From Erwinia sp. E602 (GTDB lineage: Bacteria > Pseudomonadota > Gammaproteobacteria > Enterobacterales > Enterobacteriaceae), in assembly GCF_018141005.1 (NCBI RefSeq), contig NZ_CP046582.1, positions 2,976,001 to 3,040,000 on the forward strand: a stretch of 64,000 bases of DNA, given 5' to 3'. Of this stretch, positions 30,113 to 40,100 are shown piece by piece. A program made the position numbers and the translations under genes. The notes beneath the pieces are model-generated. The model did not search any database, was not told the DNA's origin, and saw only the letters and a list, made by a program, of their open reading frames with translations. Each line of letters starts with the position of its first letter. Within the stretch, counting starts at the first letter, position 1.

Positions 30113-30382
30113 ATGACACCCGAATCGGTAATGCAGCTTGGCCATGACGCCCTGAAGGTGGCGCTGGCGCTGGCCGCTCCGCTGCTGCTGGCCGCCCTGC
30201 TCAGCGGGCTGATTATCAGCCTGCTGCAGGCCGCTACCCAGATCAATGAACAGACGCTGTCATTTATCCCGAAAATCCTCGCCGTGGTCGCCACTATTGT
30301 GATCGCCGGGCCGTGGATGCTGAGCCTGGTGCTGGATTATATGCGCACCCTGTTCAGCAATTTGCCTTATATGATCGGCTGA
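30113..30382 (+). CDS. fliQ: FliQ, flagellar export gate protein
   Basis: An 89-residue protein with two membrane helices (about 16-38 and 55-76) and the conserved [23 protein letters not shown] precedes the ATG. The stop overlaps the fliR start by one base. Confidence 0.96.
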   Translation: MTPESVMQLGHDALKVALALAAPLLLAALLSGLIISLLQAATQINEQTLSFIPKILAVVATIVIAGPWMLSLVLDYMRTLFSNLPYMIG

Positions 30383-31167
30383 TGATTCAGTTCGACAGCA
30401 GCCAGCTTCTGTTCTGGATCAGTCAGTTTTTCTGGCCGCTGGCGCGCGTGCTGGCGCTGATCATGACCGCCCCGCTGCTGAGCGAGAAGTCGATCAGCCG
30501 CAAGGTCAAACTCGGCCTTGGCGTGATGATCACCTGGGTGCTGATCCCCTCTTTACCGCCGACCAACGTCACCCTGTTCTCCGTCGGCGGCTTCTGGCTG
30601 CTGATCCAGCAGATCCTGATTGGCGTAGCCACCGGATTTACGCTGCAGCTGGCGTTTGCCGCCGTGCGTACCGCCGGTGAAGTAATCGGCCTGCAGATGG
30701 GGCTCTCTTTCGCCACCTTCTTTGACCCCGGCAGCCGCCTGAATATGCCGGTGCTGGCCCGTTTTCTCGATATGCTGGCCATGCTGCTGTTTCTGACCTT
30801 CAACGGCCACCTGTGGCTGATTTCGCTGCTTGCCGACAGTTTCCACACCCTGCCGGTAGGCGGTGAACCCCTGAACAGTCATGCTTTTTTTGCGCTTACC
30901 AACGCGGCCGGCCTGATTTTCCTTAACGGTCTGAAGCTGGCTCTGCCGCTGATCACCCTGCTGCTGACGCTTAATCTCTCTCTGGGCCTGCTCAACCGTG
31001 TGGCCCCCCAGCTTTCGGTATTTGCTATCGGCTTCCCCATCACGCTAACCCTGGGGATGGTGTTTATCATTCTGATGATGCCGCTGCTGGCGCCGTTCTG
31101 CGAACATCTGTTTAGCGAGATCTTCGACCTGTTATCAACGCTGCTGAATGAAATGCCGGCACGCTAG
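30382..31167 (+). CDS. fliR: FliR, flagellar export gate protein
   Basis: A 261-residue membrane protein with about six helices. It has [20 protein letters not shown] and [19 protein letters not shown]. One FliR caps the FliP/FliQ assembly. I chose the ATG in TGATG at 30382 rather than the longer reading, which would run deep into fliQ. It ends the operon. Confidence 0.96.
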   Translation: MIQFDSSQLLFWISQFFWPLARVLALIMTAPLLSEKSISRKVKLGLGVMITWVLIPSLPPTNVTLFSVGGFWLLIQQILIGVATGFTLQLAFAAVRTAGEVIGLQMGLSFATFFDPGSRLNMPVLARFLDMLAMLLFLTFNGHLWLISLLADSFHTLPVGGEPLNSHAFFALTNAAGLIFLNGLKLALPLITLLLTLNLSLGLLNRVAPQLSVFAIGFPITLTLGMVFIILMMPLLAPFCEHLFSEIFDLLSTLLNEMPAR

Positions 31168-31537
31168 ATAAACGTCAGACTAACCCTTCGGAAACTTAAG
31201 TCATTCAAATGTATTACGTCAGTAATAGGTTCAAAGCTTTACACTTTTCCATAAGGAAATTCTGATAAGTGTAAATTAACAGTGAAAAATATTTTTATTA
31301 ATCGGCAGTTAGCGTATTTTAAACATGGCAACGCTAAGACATGTCTGAAAATACCTGCTCAGGGATGCCTCTTATCGTGATGTTTTAAATTGTTATTTTT
31401 TCGCCAACACCAGCATTTTACTTAGGTTCCGCGCCCTGTGAGGGGCTGAGTTTTACCCCAATAACAGGTCCGGAAATTGCATCTCTTTTGAGGAATATCC
31501 CTCAGGTCGTGCCTTCATTTCTCTAAGGGTCGCTATT
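31168..31537 (+). promoter_or_regulatory. Long AT-rich rcsA control region
   Basis: A 370-base AT-rich gap without a gene. On E. coli precedent the rcsA promoter is silenced by H-NS and activated by RcsA-RcsB. TAAGGAAATTCTGA at 31252-31265 matches every conserved position of the RcsAB box (TaAGaatatTCctA). TGAGGAATATCCCTCA at 31489-31504 is a second partly matching, symmetric site, 33 bases before the ATG. Confidence 0.6.
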
Positions 31538-32173
31538 ATGCCAACAATGATTATGGATTCATGTAACTATACGCGGCTGGGACTGAATGATTACTTGCTC
31601 GGAAAAGGGCTGAGAAAAAAGAACATTATTACGGTAACGGAAACCAGTCAGTTACAAAGTTACTGTAAAAAATACAGGCCAGGCGTAGTTTTTATCAATG
31701 AAGACTCTTTTATTCACGAAGCCGATGCCAGTCAGTTACTGAGAAACATCATCCTGCAGCATCCGGATACGTTATTTTTTATATTTATGGCGATCTCGAA
31801 CATTCATTTTGAAGAGTATTTATATGTCCGAAAAAACCTGATTATTACCTCAAAGTCGATCAAACCCGGCACCCTCGACGAACTGCTCAGCACCTACATC
31901 CAGCAGCGCTGTGGCCACGCCTCGCGCTACCTGTCGGGTTCAGACGTTCACCCGCTGACGCTGAGCAGGACGGAATCCTGCATGCTGAGAATGTGGATGT
32001 CAGGCCATGATACGATTCAGATATCTGACAAACTGCAAATCAAAGCAAAAACGGTTTCCTCACACAAAGGAAATATAAAACGCAAAATTAAAACCCACAA
32101 AAAGCAGGTTATTTATCATGTTGTCCGGCTGGCAGACAATGTGACCAGCGGTATCTATGTCAATCTGAGATAA
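31538..32173 (+). CDS. rcsA: RcsA, capsule-synthesis transcription activator
   Basis: A 211-residue LuxR-type regulator. The C-terminal helix-turn-helix (about 138-200: [20 protein letters not shown], then [18 protein letters not shown]) is nearly identical to E. coli RcsA. RcsA pairs with RcsB to switch on exopolysaccharide genes (colanic acid or amylovoran) and represses flhDC; in E. coli it is degraded by Lon. It follows fliR directly, as in E. coli. The coding DNA is more AT-rich than the fli genes. Confidence 0.96.
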   Translation: MPTMIMDSCNYTRLGLNDYLLGKGLRKKNIITVTETSQLQSYCKKYRPGVVFINEDSFIHEADASQLLRNIILQHPDTLFFIFMAISNIHFEEYLYVRKNLIITSKSIKPGTLDELLSTYIQQRCGHASRYLSGSDVHPLTLSRTESCMLRMWMSGHDTIQISDKLQIKAKTVSSHKGNIKRKIKTHKKQVIYHVVRLADNVTSGIYVNLR

Positions 32174-32182
32174 CGCCGGCGC

Positions 32183-32202
32183 AGACGGGAGACGTCCCGT
32201 CT
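32183..32202 (+). terminator. Hairpin after rcsA
   Basis: AGACGGGA/TCCCGTCT with loop GACG, ten bases after the rcsA stop. No U-tract follows, so it is only a probable terminator. Confidence 0.45.
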
Positions 32203-32254
32203 GAATGCTTCAGCACTCAATGTCAATTTTGTGAAGCACCTCCCACTTCCCCGC

Positions 32255-32281
32255 TAAGCGTTTCCTTTCCGATGCCGATGT
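32255..32281 (+). promoter_or_regulatory. Sigma-28 (FliA)-like promoter for the chemoreceptor gene
   Basis: TAAGCGTT, exactly 11 bases, then GCCGATGT: 5 of 8 and 6 of 8 matches to the class 3 flagellar promoter. It ends 49 bases before the ATG. Confidence 0.65.
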
Positions 32282-32330
32282 TAACAGGACGACCGGAGCG
32301 TATCTTCGTCCCCATCAGAGAGCATAGGAT

Positions 32331-34028
32331 ATGAAACTACAACAAAATGACGCGCAGCAGACCGTTAGTTTTTGGCAGCATCTCCGCCTGGTCCCGCTGT
32401 TTGCCACCATTCTGGGTGGCATTCTGTTACTTTTCGCCTTGTGTATCGGCCTCGCCAGTTACTTTCTTATCCAGAGTAATCAGTCGCTTAATGACGTCAC
32501 CGAAGAGATCCAGGTGCGTATGGCATTGTCGAACAGCTCTAATAATCTGCGTACGGCACGCCTGACGGTGATCCACGCGGGTGCTTCGGCGCGCATTGGG
32601 GAAATGGAGGAGTTTAAGGCCAATCTCGACACCACAGAAAAGCGCATCCAGCAGGCGCGCGACAGCTTTGCCCGCTACGAGCAGCGCCGGGTGAAAACGC
32701 CGGCCGACACCGCGCTGGACGCCGAGCTGAAGACCCGCTTCGGTGAGTACCTTGAGAAGGGCCTGCTGCCGATGTTGAAAAGCGCCAACGACGGCAGCTT
32801 TGAAGGGGTGATTGCCCAGGAAACCGACTACACCCGTAAATTTGATGACGCCTATAACGCCGTGCTGCTCAAAGCGGTGAAGATCCGCACCGAGCGCGCC
32901 GAAAGCATGAATGCTGAAGCGGCCGCGCAAACCCGCCTTGGCTTTATCATGATGGCTGCGGCCTTTGCACTGGCGCTGTTGCTGACGCTGGCGACCTTTA
33001 TCTTCCTCAAGCGCGTGGTGATTGCACCGATGCGCCACGCGGTGGAACGCATTGAGCAGATTTCCGCCGGCGATCTGACCGCACCGCAGCAGCAGTGGGG
33101 ACGCAGTGAAATTGGCACGCTGGGCCACCATCTGCAGCTGATGCAGCAGTCGCTGGTCACCACCGTGGGTACCGTACGTGAAGGTGCGGTGGCGATTTAC
33201 CAGGGGTCAGGTGAGATCTCCGCGGGTAACACCGATCTCTCCTCACGTACCGAACAGCAGGCTGCCGCGCTGGAGCAGACGGCCGCCAGCATGGAGCAGC
33301 TGACCTCGACGGTGAAACAGAACGCCGAGAACGCGCACCATGCCAGCCAGCTGGCGGCAGAAGCCTCCGGCCGCGCGCGCGACGGTGGGGCTATCGTCAA
33401 CGGCGTGGTGACCACCATGAACAATATCTCCGCCAGCTCGAAGAAAATTGCTGAGATCACCACGGTGATCAACAGCATCGCCTTCCAGACCAATATCCTG
33501 GCGCTGAACGCCGCGGTGGAAGCGGCGCGCGCCGGCGAGCAGGGCCGTGGTTTTGCGGTAGTGGCCAGCGAAGTGCGTAACCTGGCGCAGCGCAGCGCCG
33601 GTGCCGCAAAAGAGATTGAAGGCCTGATTGCCGAGTCGGTGGATCTGATCGGCAAAGGCTCCAGCGAAGTGGCACACGCCGGCGATACCATGAGCGGCAT
33701 CGTCGACGCGGTGCGCCGCGTCACCGATATTATGGCGGAGATCGCTGCCGCCTCAGACGAGCAGAGCCGGGGCATTGAACAGGTCAGCCAGGCGGTAACC
33801 GAGATGGACAACGTCACCCAGCAGAACGCCTCGCTGGTGGAGGAAGCCTCTGCCGCCGCCGCCTCACTGGAAGAACAGGCGGCCCGCCTGACCCAGGCGG
33901 TTGCCACCTTCAAGCTGAACACCTACGCCGCTGCCCCGCTGCGCACGGCCAGCGTCAGCGGTAAAAAAGCGCTGCCGGTAACGGCAAAGCCGGCGCTGGC
34001 TGACGGGGATAACTGGGAGACGTTCTGA
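32331..34028 (+). CDS. Methyl-accepting chemotaxis protein (Tar/Tsr type)
   Basis: A 565-residue receptor: membrane helix about 20-47, periplasmic four-helix ligand domain about 48-202, second helix about 203-227, HAMP about 228-280, then the signalling rod. The rod tip [19 protein letters not shown] contacts CheA and CheW. The extreme C-terminus is NWETF, the docking pentapeptide for CheR and CheB, so it belongs to the high-abundance receptor class and can assist others. The ligand cannot be read from sequence. The promoter looks sigma-28 dependent. Confidence 0.93.
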   Translation: MKLQQNDAQQTVSFWQHLRLVPLFATILGGILLLFALCIGLASYFLIQSNQSLNDVTEEIQVRMALSNSSNNLRTARLTVIHAGASARIGEMEEFKANLDTTEKRIQQARDSFARYEQRRVKTPADTALDAELKTRFGEYLEKGLLPMLKSANDGSFEGVIAQETDYTRKFDDAYNAVLLKAVKIRTERAESMNAEAAAQTRLGFIMMAAAFALALLLTLATFIFLKRVVIAPMRHAVERIEQISAGDLTAPQQQWGRSEIGTLGHHLQLMQQSLVTTVGTVREGAVAIYQGSGEISAGNTDLSSRTEQQAAALEQTAASMEQLTSTVKQNAENAHHASQLAAEASGRARDGGAIVNGVVTTMNNISASSKKIAEITTVINSIAFQTNILALNAAVEAARAGEQGRGFAVVASEVRNLAQRSAGAAKEIEGLIAESVDLIGKGSSEVAHAGDTMSGIVDAVRRVTDIMAEIAAASDEQSRGIEQVSQAVTEMDNVTQQNASLVEEASAAAASLEEQAARLTQAVATFKLNTYAAAPLRTASVSGKKALPVTAKPALADGDNWETF

Positions 34029-34062
34029 TTCACGAACGTCATAAGTAAAAAGTATTACCCTG

Positions 34063-34096
34063 ACGGGCCTCGTGCAGACGAGCGCCCGTTTTTTTT
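34063..34096 (+). terminator. Terminator of the chemoreceptor gene
   Basis: ACGGGCCTCGT pairs with ACGAG(C)GCCCGT around loop GCAG, followed by eight T. A textbook intrinsic terminator. Confidence 0.9.
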
Positions 34097-34323
34097 GCGC
34101 AATCGCTTCATTTAAACGATCGGATCTCGTCAGGCACGGATATTTATTCCGGCACAAAGATAATTATGATCTGATAGTTTCCGACGATGATGAACTGAAT
34201 TCAGTTTAAACCCCGGCGGTTTTCCACGATACCGGCTTTAAAAAAATAGCTTTAAGGCTAATTATTGACGACTTTCTAACCCTTAACCTGATAATTCTCT
34301 GCCTGGATTTTATTACTGACCAT
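34097..34323. other. Spacer between the chemoreceptor and pmp3-like genes
   Basis: Mostly AT-rich sequence with no gene that I can support. It holds the perfect 14-base palindrome AACTGAATTCAGTT at 34193-34206, of unknown meaning. Confidence 0.5.
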
Positions 34324-34352
34324 AAAAAAACCCACGCGTTAACGTGGGTTTT
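34324..34352 (-). terminator. Terminator of the pmp3-like gene
   Basis: CCCACG/CGTGGG with loop CGTTAA; seven A precede it on the plus strand, which gives a U-tract after the hairpin on the minus strand. TTTT on the other side would also allow plus-strand use. Confidence 0.85.
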
Positions 34353-34369
34353 CTTACGAATAAGCGAGA

Positions 34370-34528
34370 TTATCGCCGCGCTATGATCCACACCGCATGC
34401 ACGATACCCGGAATATAGCCGCACAGCGTCAACAGGATGTTAAGCCAGAACGCACCGGCAAAGCCGACCTGCATAAAGACGCCCAGTGGTGGTAAAAGAA
34501 TCGCAATCACAATTCGAATAAAATCCAT
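34370..34528 (-). CDS. Pmp3/YqaE-family small membrane protein
   Basis: A 52-residue protein with two hydrophobic helices (about 4-24 and 27-49) and the PPLGVFMQVGF and NILLTLCGYIPGIVHAVWII signatures of the PMP3 (UPF0057) family. Members are stress-induced membrane peptides in bacteria, plants and yeast, thought to affect membrane potential or salt tolerance. The ATG at 34528 follows ACGGAGAAT; longer upstream readings lack family similarity. Its own terminator follows. It lies close to osmolyte genes, which may be a shared stress theme. Confidence 0.85.
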   Translation of the reverse strand: MDFIRIVIAILLPPLGVFMQVGFAGAFWLNILLTLCGYIPGIVHAVWIIARR

Positions 34529-34689
34529 ATTCTCTCCGTTATCAGTGTTATCTGTGCTCAGCACCTGTTCCAGTATAGACACTATCGCCTGTTCTGCCGG
34601 TAAAGACGGGTAAAGCTGCGTAATTGCTGACTTTTTCGTTTTCTTAACAATTGGTGATGAGACTTCTGTCCGCAGAAAAACGTAGAATG
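34529..34689. other. Spacer upstream of the pmp3-like gene
   Basis: Holds the presumed minus-strand promoter of the pmp3-like gene, not resolved. No gene seen. Confidence 0.4.
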
Positions 34690-34769
34690 TTCCCACTGCA
34701 TCACCCCTAAAGGTGCGGTCAACCTAAAAAGTAACAAGGATTTTGCCCGCGCAGCGCGGGCTTTTTTTT
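34690..34769 (+). ncRNA. Candidate small RNA ending in an orphan terminator
   Basis: GCCCGC/GCGGGC (34745-34761) followed by eight T (34762-34769) is a strong plus-strand terminator, but no plus-strand gene lies upstream until the chemoreceptor gene, which has its own terminator. A small CACC/GGTG hairpin lies just upstream, and TAGAAT at 34683-34688 could be a -10 element. An RNA of about 75-80 nucleotides would result. The 5' end is a guess and I do not recognise the sequence. Confidence 0.45.
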
Positions 34770-34797
34770 CCCCGCGATTCCCCTCCTGTCACAGCGT

Positions 34798-34804
34798 CTA
34801 TACT
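34798..34804 (+). promoter_or_regulatory. Sigma-S-like -10 element for mpgP-gpgS
   Basis: CTATACT is the extended -10 pattern preferred by RpoS; no good -35 is present, which also fits. It lies 109 bases before the mpgP ATG. Confidence 0.5.
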
Positions 34805-34913
34805 TGCTAACGGCGCCTGAGCTGCCGCGCTATGTTTACCAATACCAGCAACGCGTTCGCCATCACCTTCGCAGCACTGCTGCTGCCTGCTGATTTGATA
34901 ACCGGGGGTATCT

Positions 34914-35717
34914 ATGCCGACTCTGCAGGATCCACTGACGATCGTCACCGATCTCGACGGCTCACTGCTCGATCATCACACCTACAGCTGGCAACCTGCA
35001 CAGGCCTGGCTGGACCGCCTGCAGGAAGCGCGGATCCCGATCGTCATCTGCTCCAGTAAAACCGCCACTGAGATTGTGCCGCTGCAGCGGGCGCTGGGGC
35101 TTGGCAGCGCGCCGTTTATCAGCGAGAACGGTGCGCTGGTGCAGTGGGACGGTGCGCCGGGCGGCCCGCTGCGTCATCATCCCGGCCCGGATTACGCCAG
35201 CCTGTGTCATACCCTGCTGCGGCTCAGGCAGCGTGAGGGGTTTAAGTTCACCGGTTTTTCTGACGTCACCGAAAAAGAGATCGCCGACTGGACCGGCCTG
35301 TCGCCGGGCGACGCCGCGCTGGCTAAAATGCGCGAGGCGTCAGAAAGCCTGATCTGGCGCGATGACGACGCGCGCTTCGCGCTATTCGGGCAACGTCTGG
35401 CGGAGGAAGGGCTGGCGCTGGTGCAGGGAGGACGTTTCTGGCACGTGATGCCGCAGGGCCGGGACAAGGGCAGCGCGCTGCGCTGGCTGCTGCAGGAGAC
35501 GCCGTTTGGCGCTGCGGCCCCGCTGACCATTGGCCTGGGTGACAGCCCTAACGATGCCCCGATGCTGGACAGCGTCGATTTTGCCGTGGTGATCAAAGGT
35601 TTCAGTAAAAACCCGCTGCTGCTGCAGCGCGCAGCAAATCCGGCGGTGTATCGCACCGCGCACGCCGGCCCGCAGGGCTGGAGCGAAGGGCTGGATTTTT
35701 TTATCACTCAAACCTGA
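34914..35717 (+). CDS. yedP: Mannosyl/glucosyl-3-phosphoglycerate phosphatase (YedP/MpgP family)
   Basis: A 267-residue HAD-superfamily phosphatase. Motif I is TDLDGSLLD (nucleophile D13, acid D15), SSKT near 47-50 is motif II, K185 and GDSPND (209-214) complete the site. The family removes phosphate from mannosyl- or glucosyl-3-phosphoglycerate to give the compatible solute. In E. coli yedP lies near rcsA without a partner synthase; here the next gene encodes one, so glucosyl-3-phosphoglycerate is the likelier substrate. GGGGG precedes the ATG. Confidence 0.88.
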   Translation: MPTLQDPLTIVTDLDGSLLDHHTYSWQPAQAWLDRLQEARIPIVICSSKTATEIVPLQRALGLGSAPFISENGALVQWDGAPGGPLRHHPGPDYASLCHTLLRLRQREGFKFTGFSDVTEKEIADWTGLSPGDAALAKMREASESLIWRDDDARFALFGQRLAEEGLALVQGGRFWHVMPQGRDKGSALRWLLQETPFGAAAPLTIGLGDSPNDAPMLDSVDFAVVIKGFSKNPLLLQRAANPAVYRTAHAGPQGWSEGLDFFITQT

Positions 35718-35745
35718 GTGTTCACGAGTCTGACAGGGGAATGCG

Positions 35746-36966
35746 ATGAGCGATTTTTACCAGAACGGGGTGATTACCAATTTCCACAATCTGACCGATC
35801 GCCCGCTTAAAGAGCTGGAAAAGGATCTGGTACGCTTTTCACGCAAACGTAAGATGGGGCTGATCCTGCCTTCGCTGTTTTCCGAACTTGAAGGCCCGGC
35901 GCTGGGAAACATCGTCGACGAACTGGCGAAAGTGCCTTATCTGGCCGAGATTGTGATCGGCCTGGACCGCGCTGACCGCGACCAGTTTCTGCACGCGCGG
36001 GAGTTCTTCTCCCGCCTGCCACAGCGTCACCGCATTTTGTGGAACGACGGGCCGCGGCTGAAAGCGCTGGACGCCGAGCTGGATAAGGAGGGACTGTCGC
36101 CTTCGCAACCCGGAAAAGGGCGCAACGTCTGGTTCTGCACCGGCTACACCCTCGCCTCTGACCGCTCACACTGCGTGGCGCTGCACGACTGCGATATCGT
36201 CACCTATGAGCGCGGCATGCTGGCGCGTCTGCTCTATCCGCTGGCTAATCCGAATTTCGAGTACGAATTCTGCAAAGGCTTTTACGCCCGGGTGGCGGAC
36301 GGCAAGCTGAACGGCCGCGTGGGCCGCCTGCTGGTCGGCCCGCTGCTGCGGGCGCTGCAGAAGGTTTACGGCCACTCCGAGTACCTCGACTATCTTGCCA
36401 GCTTCCGTTACCCGCTCTCCGGCGAGTTTGCCATGCGCACCCAGGTGCTCAACGGCATCAAAATTCCCGGCGACTGGGGGCTGGAGATCGGCGTCCTGTC
36501 GGAGATTTACCGCAACTACACCACCCGGCAGAGCTGCCAGGTGGAGATCGCCGACAACTACGATCATAAACACCAGCCGCTGTCGGAAGAGGATGGCAGC
36601 GGCGGCCTGCGCCGCATGAGCAACGATATCGTACAGTCGCTGCTGCGTAAAATGGCCACCATGGGGGTGAACATCACCAGCGATTCGTTCCGCGTGCTGA
36701 AAGCCACCTACTACCGCTACGCGCTGGACGTGATGGAAATTTACAGCCATGACGCGATGATGAACGGCCTGAGATTTGATCAGCACGTTGAGGAGGCGGC
36801 GGTGGAGATGTTCACCCAGTCGATTCTGGAAGCCGGTCAGTCGTTTATCGAGCGCCCTAATGAAAAACCCTTTATCCCCAGCTGGAGCCGTGTCCAGTCG
36901 GCATTCCCGGATATTTTGCAGCGCATCCAGCAGGCGGTCGAGGAGGATAATAGCGGCGACGTCTGA
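35746..36966 (+). CDS. gpgS: Glucosyl-3-phosphoglycerate synthase (GT81)
   Basis: A 406-residue GT-A-fold glycosyltransferase. It has LILPSLFSELEGPALGNIV near 39-57, GLDRADRDQF at 72-81, GKGRNVWFCTGYTLA around 123-137 and the metal-binding DCD at 148-150 in VALHDCDIVTY. The family joins glucose from a nucleotide sugar to 3-phosphoglycerate. It starts 28 bases after yedP with AGGGG upstream, so the two form an operon for glucosylglycerate, an osmolyte used under salt or nitrogen stress. A mannosyl product is the alternative. Confidence 0.87.
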   Translation: MSDFYQNGVITNFHNLTDRPLKELEKDLVRFSRKRKMGLILPSLFSELEGPALGNIVDELAKVPYLAEIVIGLDRADRDQFLHAREFFSRLPQRHRILWNDGPRLKALDAELDKEGLSPSQPGKGRNVWFCTGYTLASDRSHCVALHDCDIVTYERGMLARLLYPLANPNFEYEFCKGFYARVADGKLNGRVGRLLVGPLLRALQKVYGHSEYLDYLASFRYPLSGEFAMRTQVLNGIKIPGDWGLEIGVLSEIYRNYTTRQSCQVEIADNYDHKHQPLSEEDGSGGLRRMSNDIVQSLLRKMATMGVNITSDSFRVLKATYYRYALDVMEIYSHDAMMNGLRFDQHVEEAAVEMFTQSILEAGQSFIERPNEKPFIPSWSRVQSAFPDILQRIQQAVEEDNSGDV

Positions 36967-37144
36967 CTGCGCAACCGCGCGCGTTTAACGCCAGGATAAT
37001 CCGCCTGGCCACTGCAACTTCAACCATTTAGAGTTATACTCGCCGGGCTGAAATGGGAAAGCCCTGCGGCAACAGAGCCGTCAACTGGCAGGCCGGCCGC
37101 CGGGTTCCCGCTCTCCTTTGAGATATGAGAACGCCGAACTGATT

Positions 37145-40100
37145 ATGCCTGAACATTACCGTTATGACCTGCCGGCAAAGGCGGGCGACCTGCGCCAACT
37201 GGGGCAGTTAACCGGCGCAGCCTGCGCCGTAGAGTGTGCCGAAATTGTTGAACGCCACGCCGGTCCGGTGATGTTGATCGCGCCGGATATGCAAAATGCC
37301 CTGCGCCTGCAGGATGAGATACGCCAGTTTACCGACTGCCCGGTGATCGCGCTGGCCGACTGGGAGACGCTGCCCTACGACAGCTTCTCCCCGCACCAGG
37401 AGATTATCTCCTCGCGGCTTTCCACGCTGTACCAGCTGCCAACGATGACCCGCGGCCTGCTGATCCTGCCGGTGAACACGCTGATGCAGCGCGTCTGCCC
37501 GCACGGCTATCTGCACGGCCATGCGCTGGTGATGCGCAAAGGGCAGCAGCTGTCGCGAGACGCGCTGCGCAGCCAGCTGGAGCAGGCGGGTTACCGCAGC
37601 GTCGATCAGGTGATGGCCCACGGTGAATTCGCTACCCGCGGAGCCCTGCTGGACCTCTACCCGATGGGCAGCGACCGCCCGTACCGCATCGACTTTTTCG
37701 ATGATGAAATTGACAGCCTGCGCCTGTTCGACACCGACAGCCAGCGCACGCTGGAAGAGGTGACGGCGATCAATCTGCTGCCGGCCCATGAGTTCCCTAC
37801 CGATAAAAATGCGATCGAACTGTTTCGCAGCCAGTGGCGTGAGCGGTTCGACGTCAGGCGCGAACCGGAACACATCTACCAGCAGGTGAGCAAGGGCACC
37901 CTGCCTGCCGGTATCGAGTACTGGCAGCCGCTGTTTTTTGACGGCCCACTGCCGACGTTGTTCAGCTATCTGCCCGCCTCAACTCTGCTGGTCAGCACCG
38001 GCGACCTTGAGGCCAGCAGCGAACGTTTCTGGCAGGACGTCAATGCCCGCTATGAGAACCGCCGCGTTGACCCGATGCGCCCGTTACTGCCGCCCCCTTC
38101 ACTGTGGCTGCGCGCGGACGAGCTGTTTGGCGAACTGAAGCAGTGGCCGCGGATACAGCTGGCAACGGAGCAGCTGGCCGATAAAGCCGCTAACCGTAAC
38201 CTGCAGTACCAGCCGCTGCCGGACCTGGCGGTGCAGGCCCAGGCGAAAGCGCCGCTGGACGCGCTGCGCCGCTTCCTTGAAGAGTTTGACGGCCCGGTGG
38301 TGTTCTCGGTAGAGAGTGAAGGCCGCCGCGAAACGCTGCAGGAGCTGCTGGCGCGGATTAAGCTGAAACCGCAGCCGATCGACGCGCTGCATGATGCCCG
38401 CCAACCGGGTCACTACCTGCTGATCGGCGCCAGCGAGCATGGCTTTATCGACGGCCTGCGCCACCGTGCGCTGATCTGCGAGAGCGACCTGCTGGGCGAG
38501 CGGGTCAGCCGTCGTCGCCAGGACAGTCGCCGTACCATTAACCCCGACGTACTGATCCGCAACCTCGCCGAGCTGCATCCGGGGCAGCCGGTGGTGCATC
38601 TGGAGCACGGCGTCGGGCGCTATATTGGCCTGACCACCCTGGAAACCGGCGGTATCAAGGCCGAATACCTGATGCTGGCCTACGCCGGCGACGCCAAACT
38701 CTACGTGCCGGTCTCCTCGCTACACCTGATTAGCCGCTATGCCGGTGGTGCCGATGAGAGCGCCCCGCTGCACAAGCTGGGCAGCGACGCCTGGTCACGC
38801 GCCCGACAAAAAGCAGCAGAGAAAGTGCGCGACGTCGCCGCCGAACTGCTGGATATTTATGCCCAGCGCGCGGCGAAGACCGGCTTTGCCTTTAAGCATG
38901 ATAAGCAGCAGTACCAGCTGTTCTGTGAAAGCTTCCCGTTTGAAACCACCCCGGACCAGGCGCAGGCGATTAACGCCGTGCTCAGCGATATGTGTCAGCC
39001 GCTGGCGATGGACAGGCTGGTATGTGGTGACGTCGGCTTTGGTAAAACGGAAGTGGCGATGCGTGCCGCCTTCCTGGCGGTAGAGAACCACAAGCAGGTG
39101 GCGGTGCTGGTACCGACCACCCTGCTGGCGCAGCAGCACTACGACAACTTCCGCGATCGCTTTGCCAACTGGCCGGTGCGCATCGAGGTGCTGTCCCGCT
39201 TCCGTACCGCAAAGGAGCAGGCGCAGGTGCTGGAAGAGGCGCGGGAAGGCAAGGTCGATATTCTGATCGGCACCCATAAACTGCTGCAGAGCGAGATCAA
39301 ATGGCGCGACCTGGGGCTGCTGATCGTCGATGAAGAGCACCGCTTTGGCGTGCGCCATAAAGAGCGCATCAAGGCGATGCGCTCGGACGTCGATATTCTG
39401 ACGCTGACCGCCACACCGATCCCGCGCACCCTGAATATGGCGATGAGCGGCATGCGCGATCTGTCGATTATCGCCACGCCACCGGCCCGCCGCCTGGCGG
39501 TAAAAACCTTCGTCCGCGAGTACGACGAGCTGGTGGTGCGCGAAGCGCTGCTGCGAGAAGTGCTGCGCGGCGGCCAGGTCTATTATCTGTACAACGATGT
39601 GGAAAATATCGAGAAAGCGGCGAAGCGCATCAGCGATCTGGTGCCGGAGGCCCGGGTGGCCATCGGCCACGGTCAGATGCGCGAACGCGAGCTGGAACGG
39701 GTGATGAACGATTTTCACCACCAGCGCTTTAACGTGCTGGTGTGTACCACCATCATTGAGACCGGCATCGATATCCCCACCGCCAATACCATTATCATCG
39801 AGCGCGCCGATCACTTCGGCCTGGCACAGCTGCACCAGCTGCGCGGTCGCGTGGGTCGTTCGCACCATCAGGCGTACGCCTGGCTGCTGACGCCCCACCC
39901 GAAAGCGATGACCACCGATGCGCATAAGCGCCTTGAGGCAATCGCTTCGCTGGAAGATCTGGGGGCCGGTTTCGCGCTGGCCACCCACGATCTGGAGATC
40001 CGCGGCGCCGGCGAACTGCTCGGCGAAGGCCAGAGCGGCCAGATGGAAACCATCGGCTTCTCGCTGTATATGGAGCTACTGGAGAACGCGGTGGATGCGC

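Noticed and set aside
34206..34424. 72-codon minus-strand open frame
   Set aside because: Crosses the terminator of the pmp3-like gene and has no ribosome site or family pattern.
34529..34696. N-terminal extension of the pmp3-like protein
   Set aside because: The extra residues lack family similarity, and the inner ATG has a ribosome site and the normal length.
38795..39988. 397-codon minus-strand open frame inside mfd
   Set aside because: Antisense shadow of mfd; His/Gln-rich translation of conserved helicase motifs read backwards.
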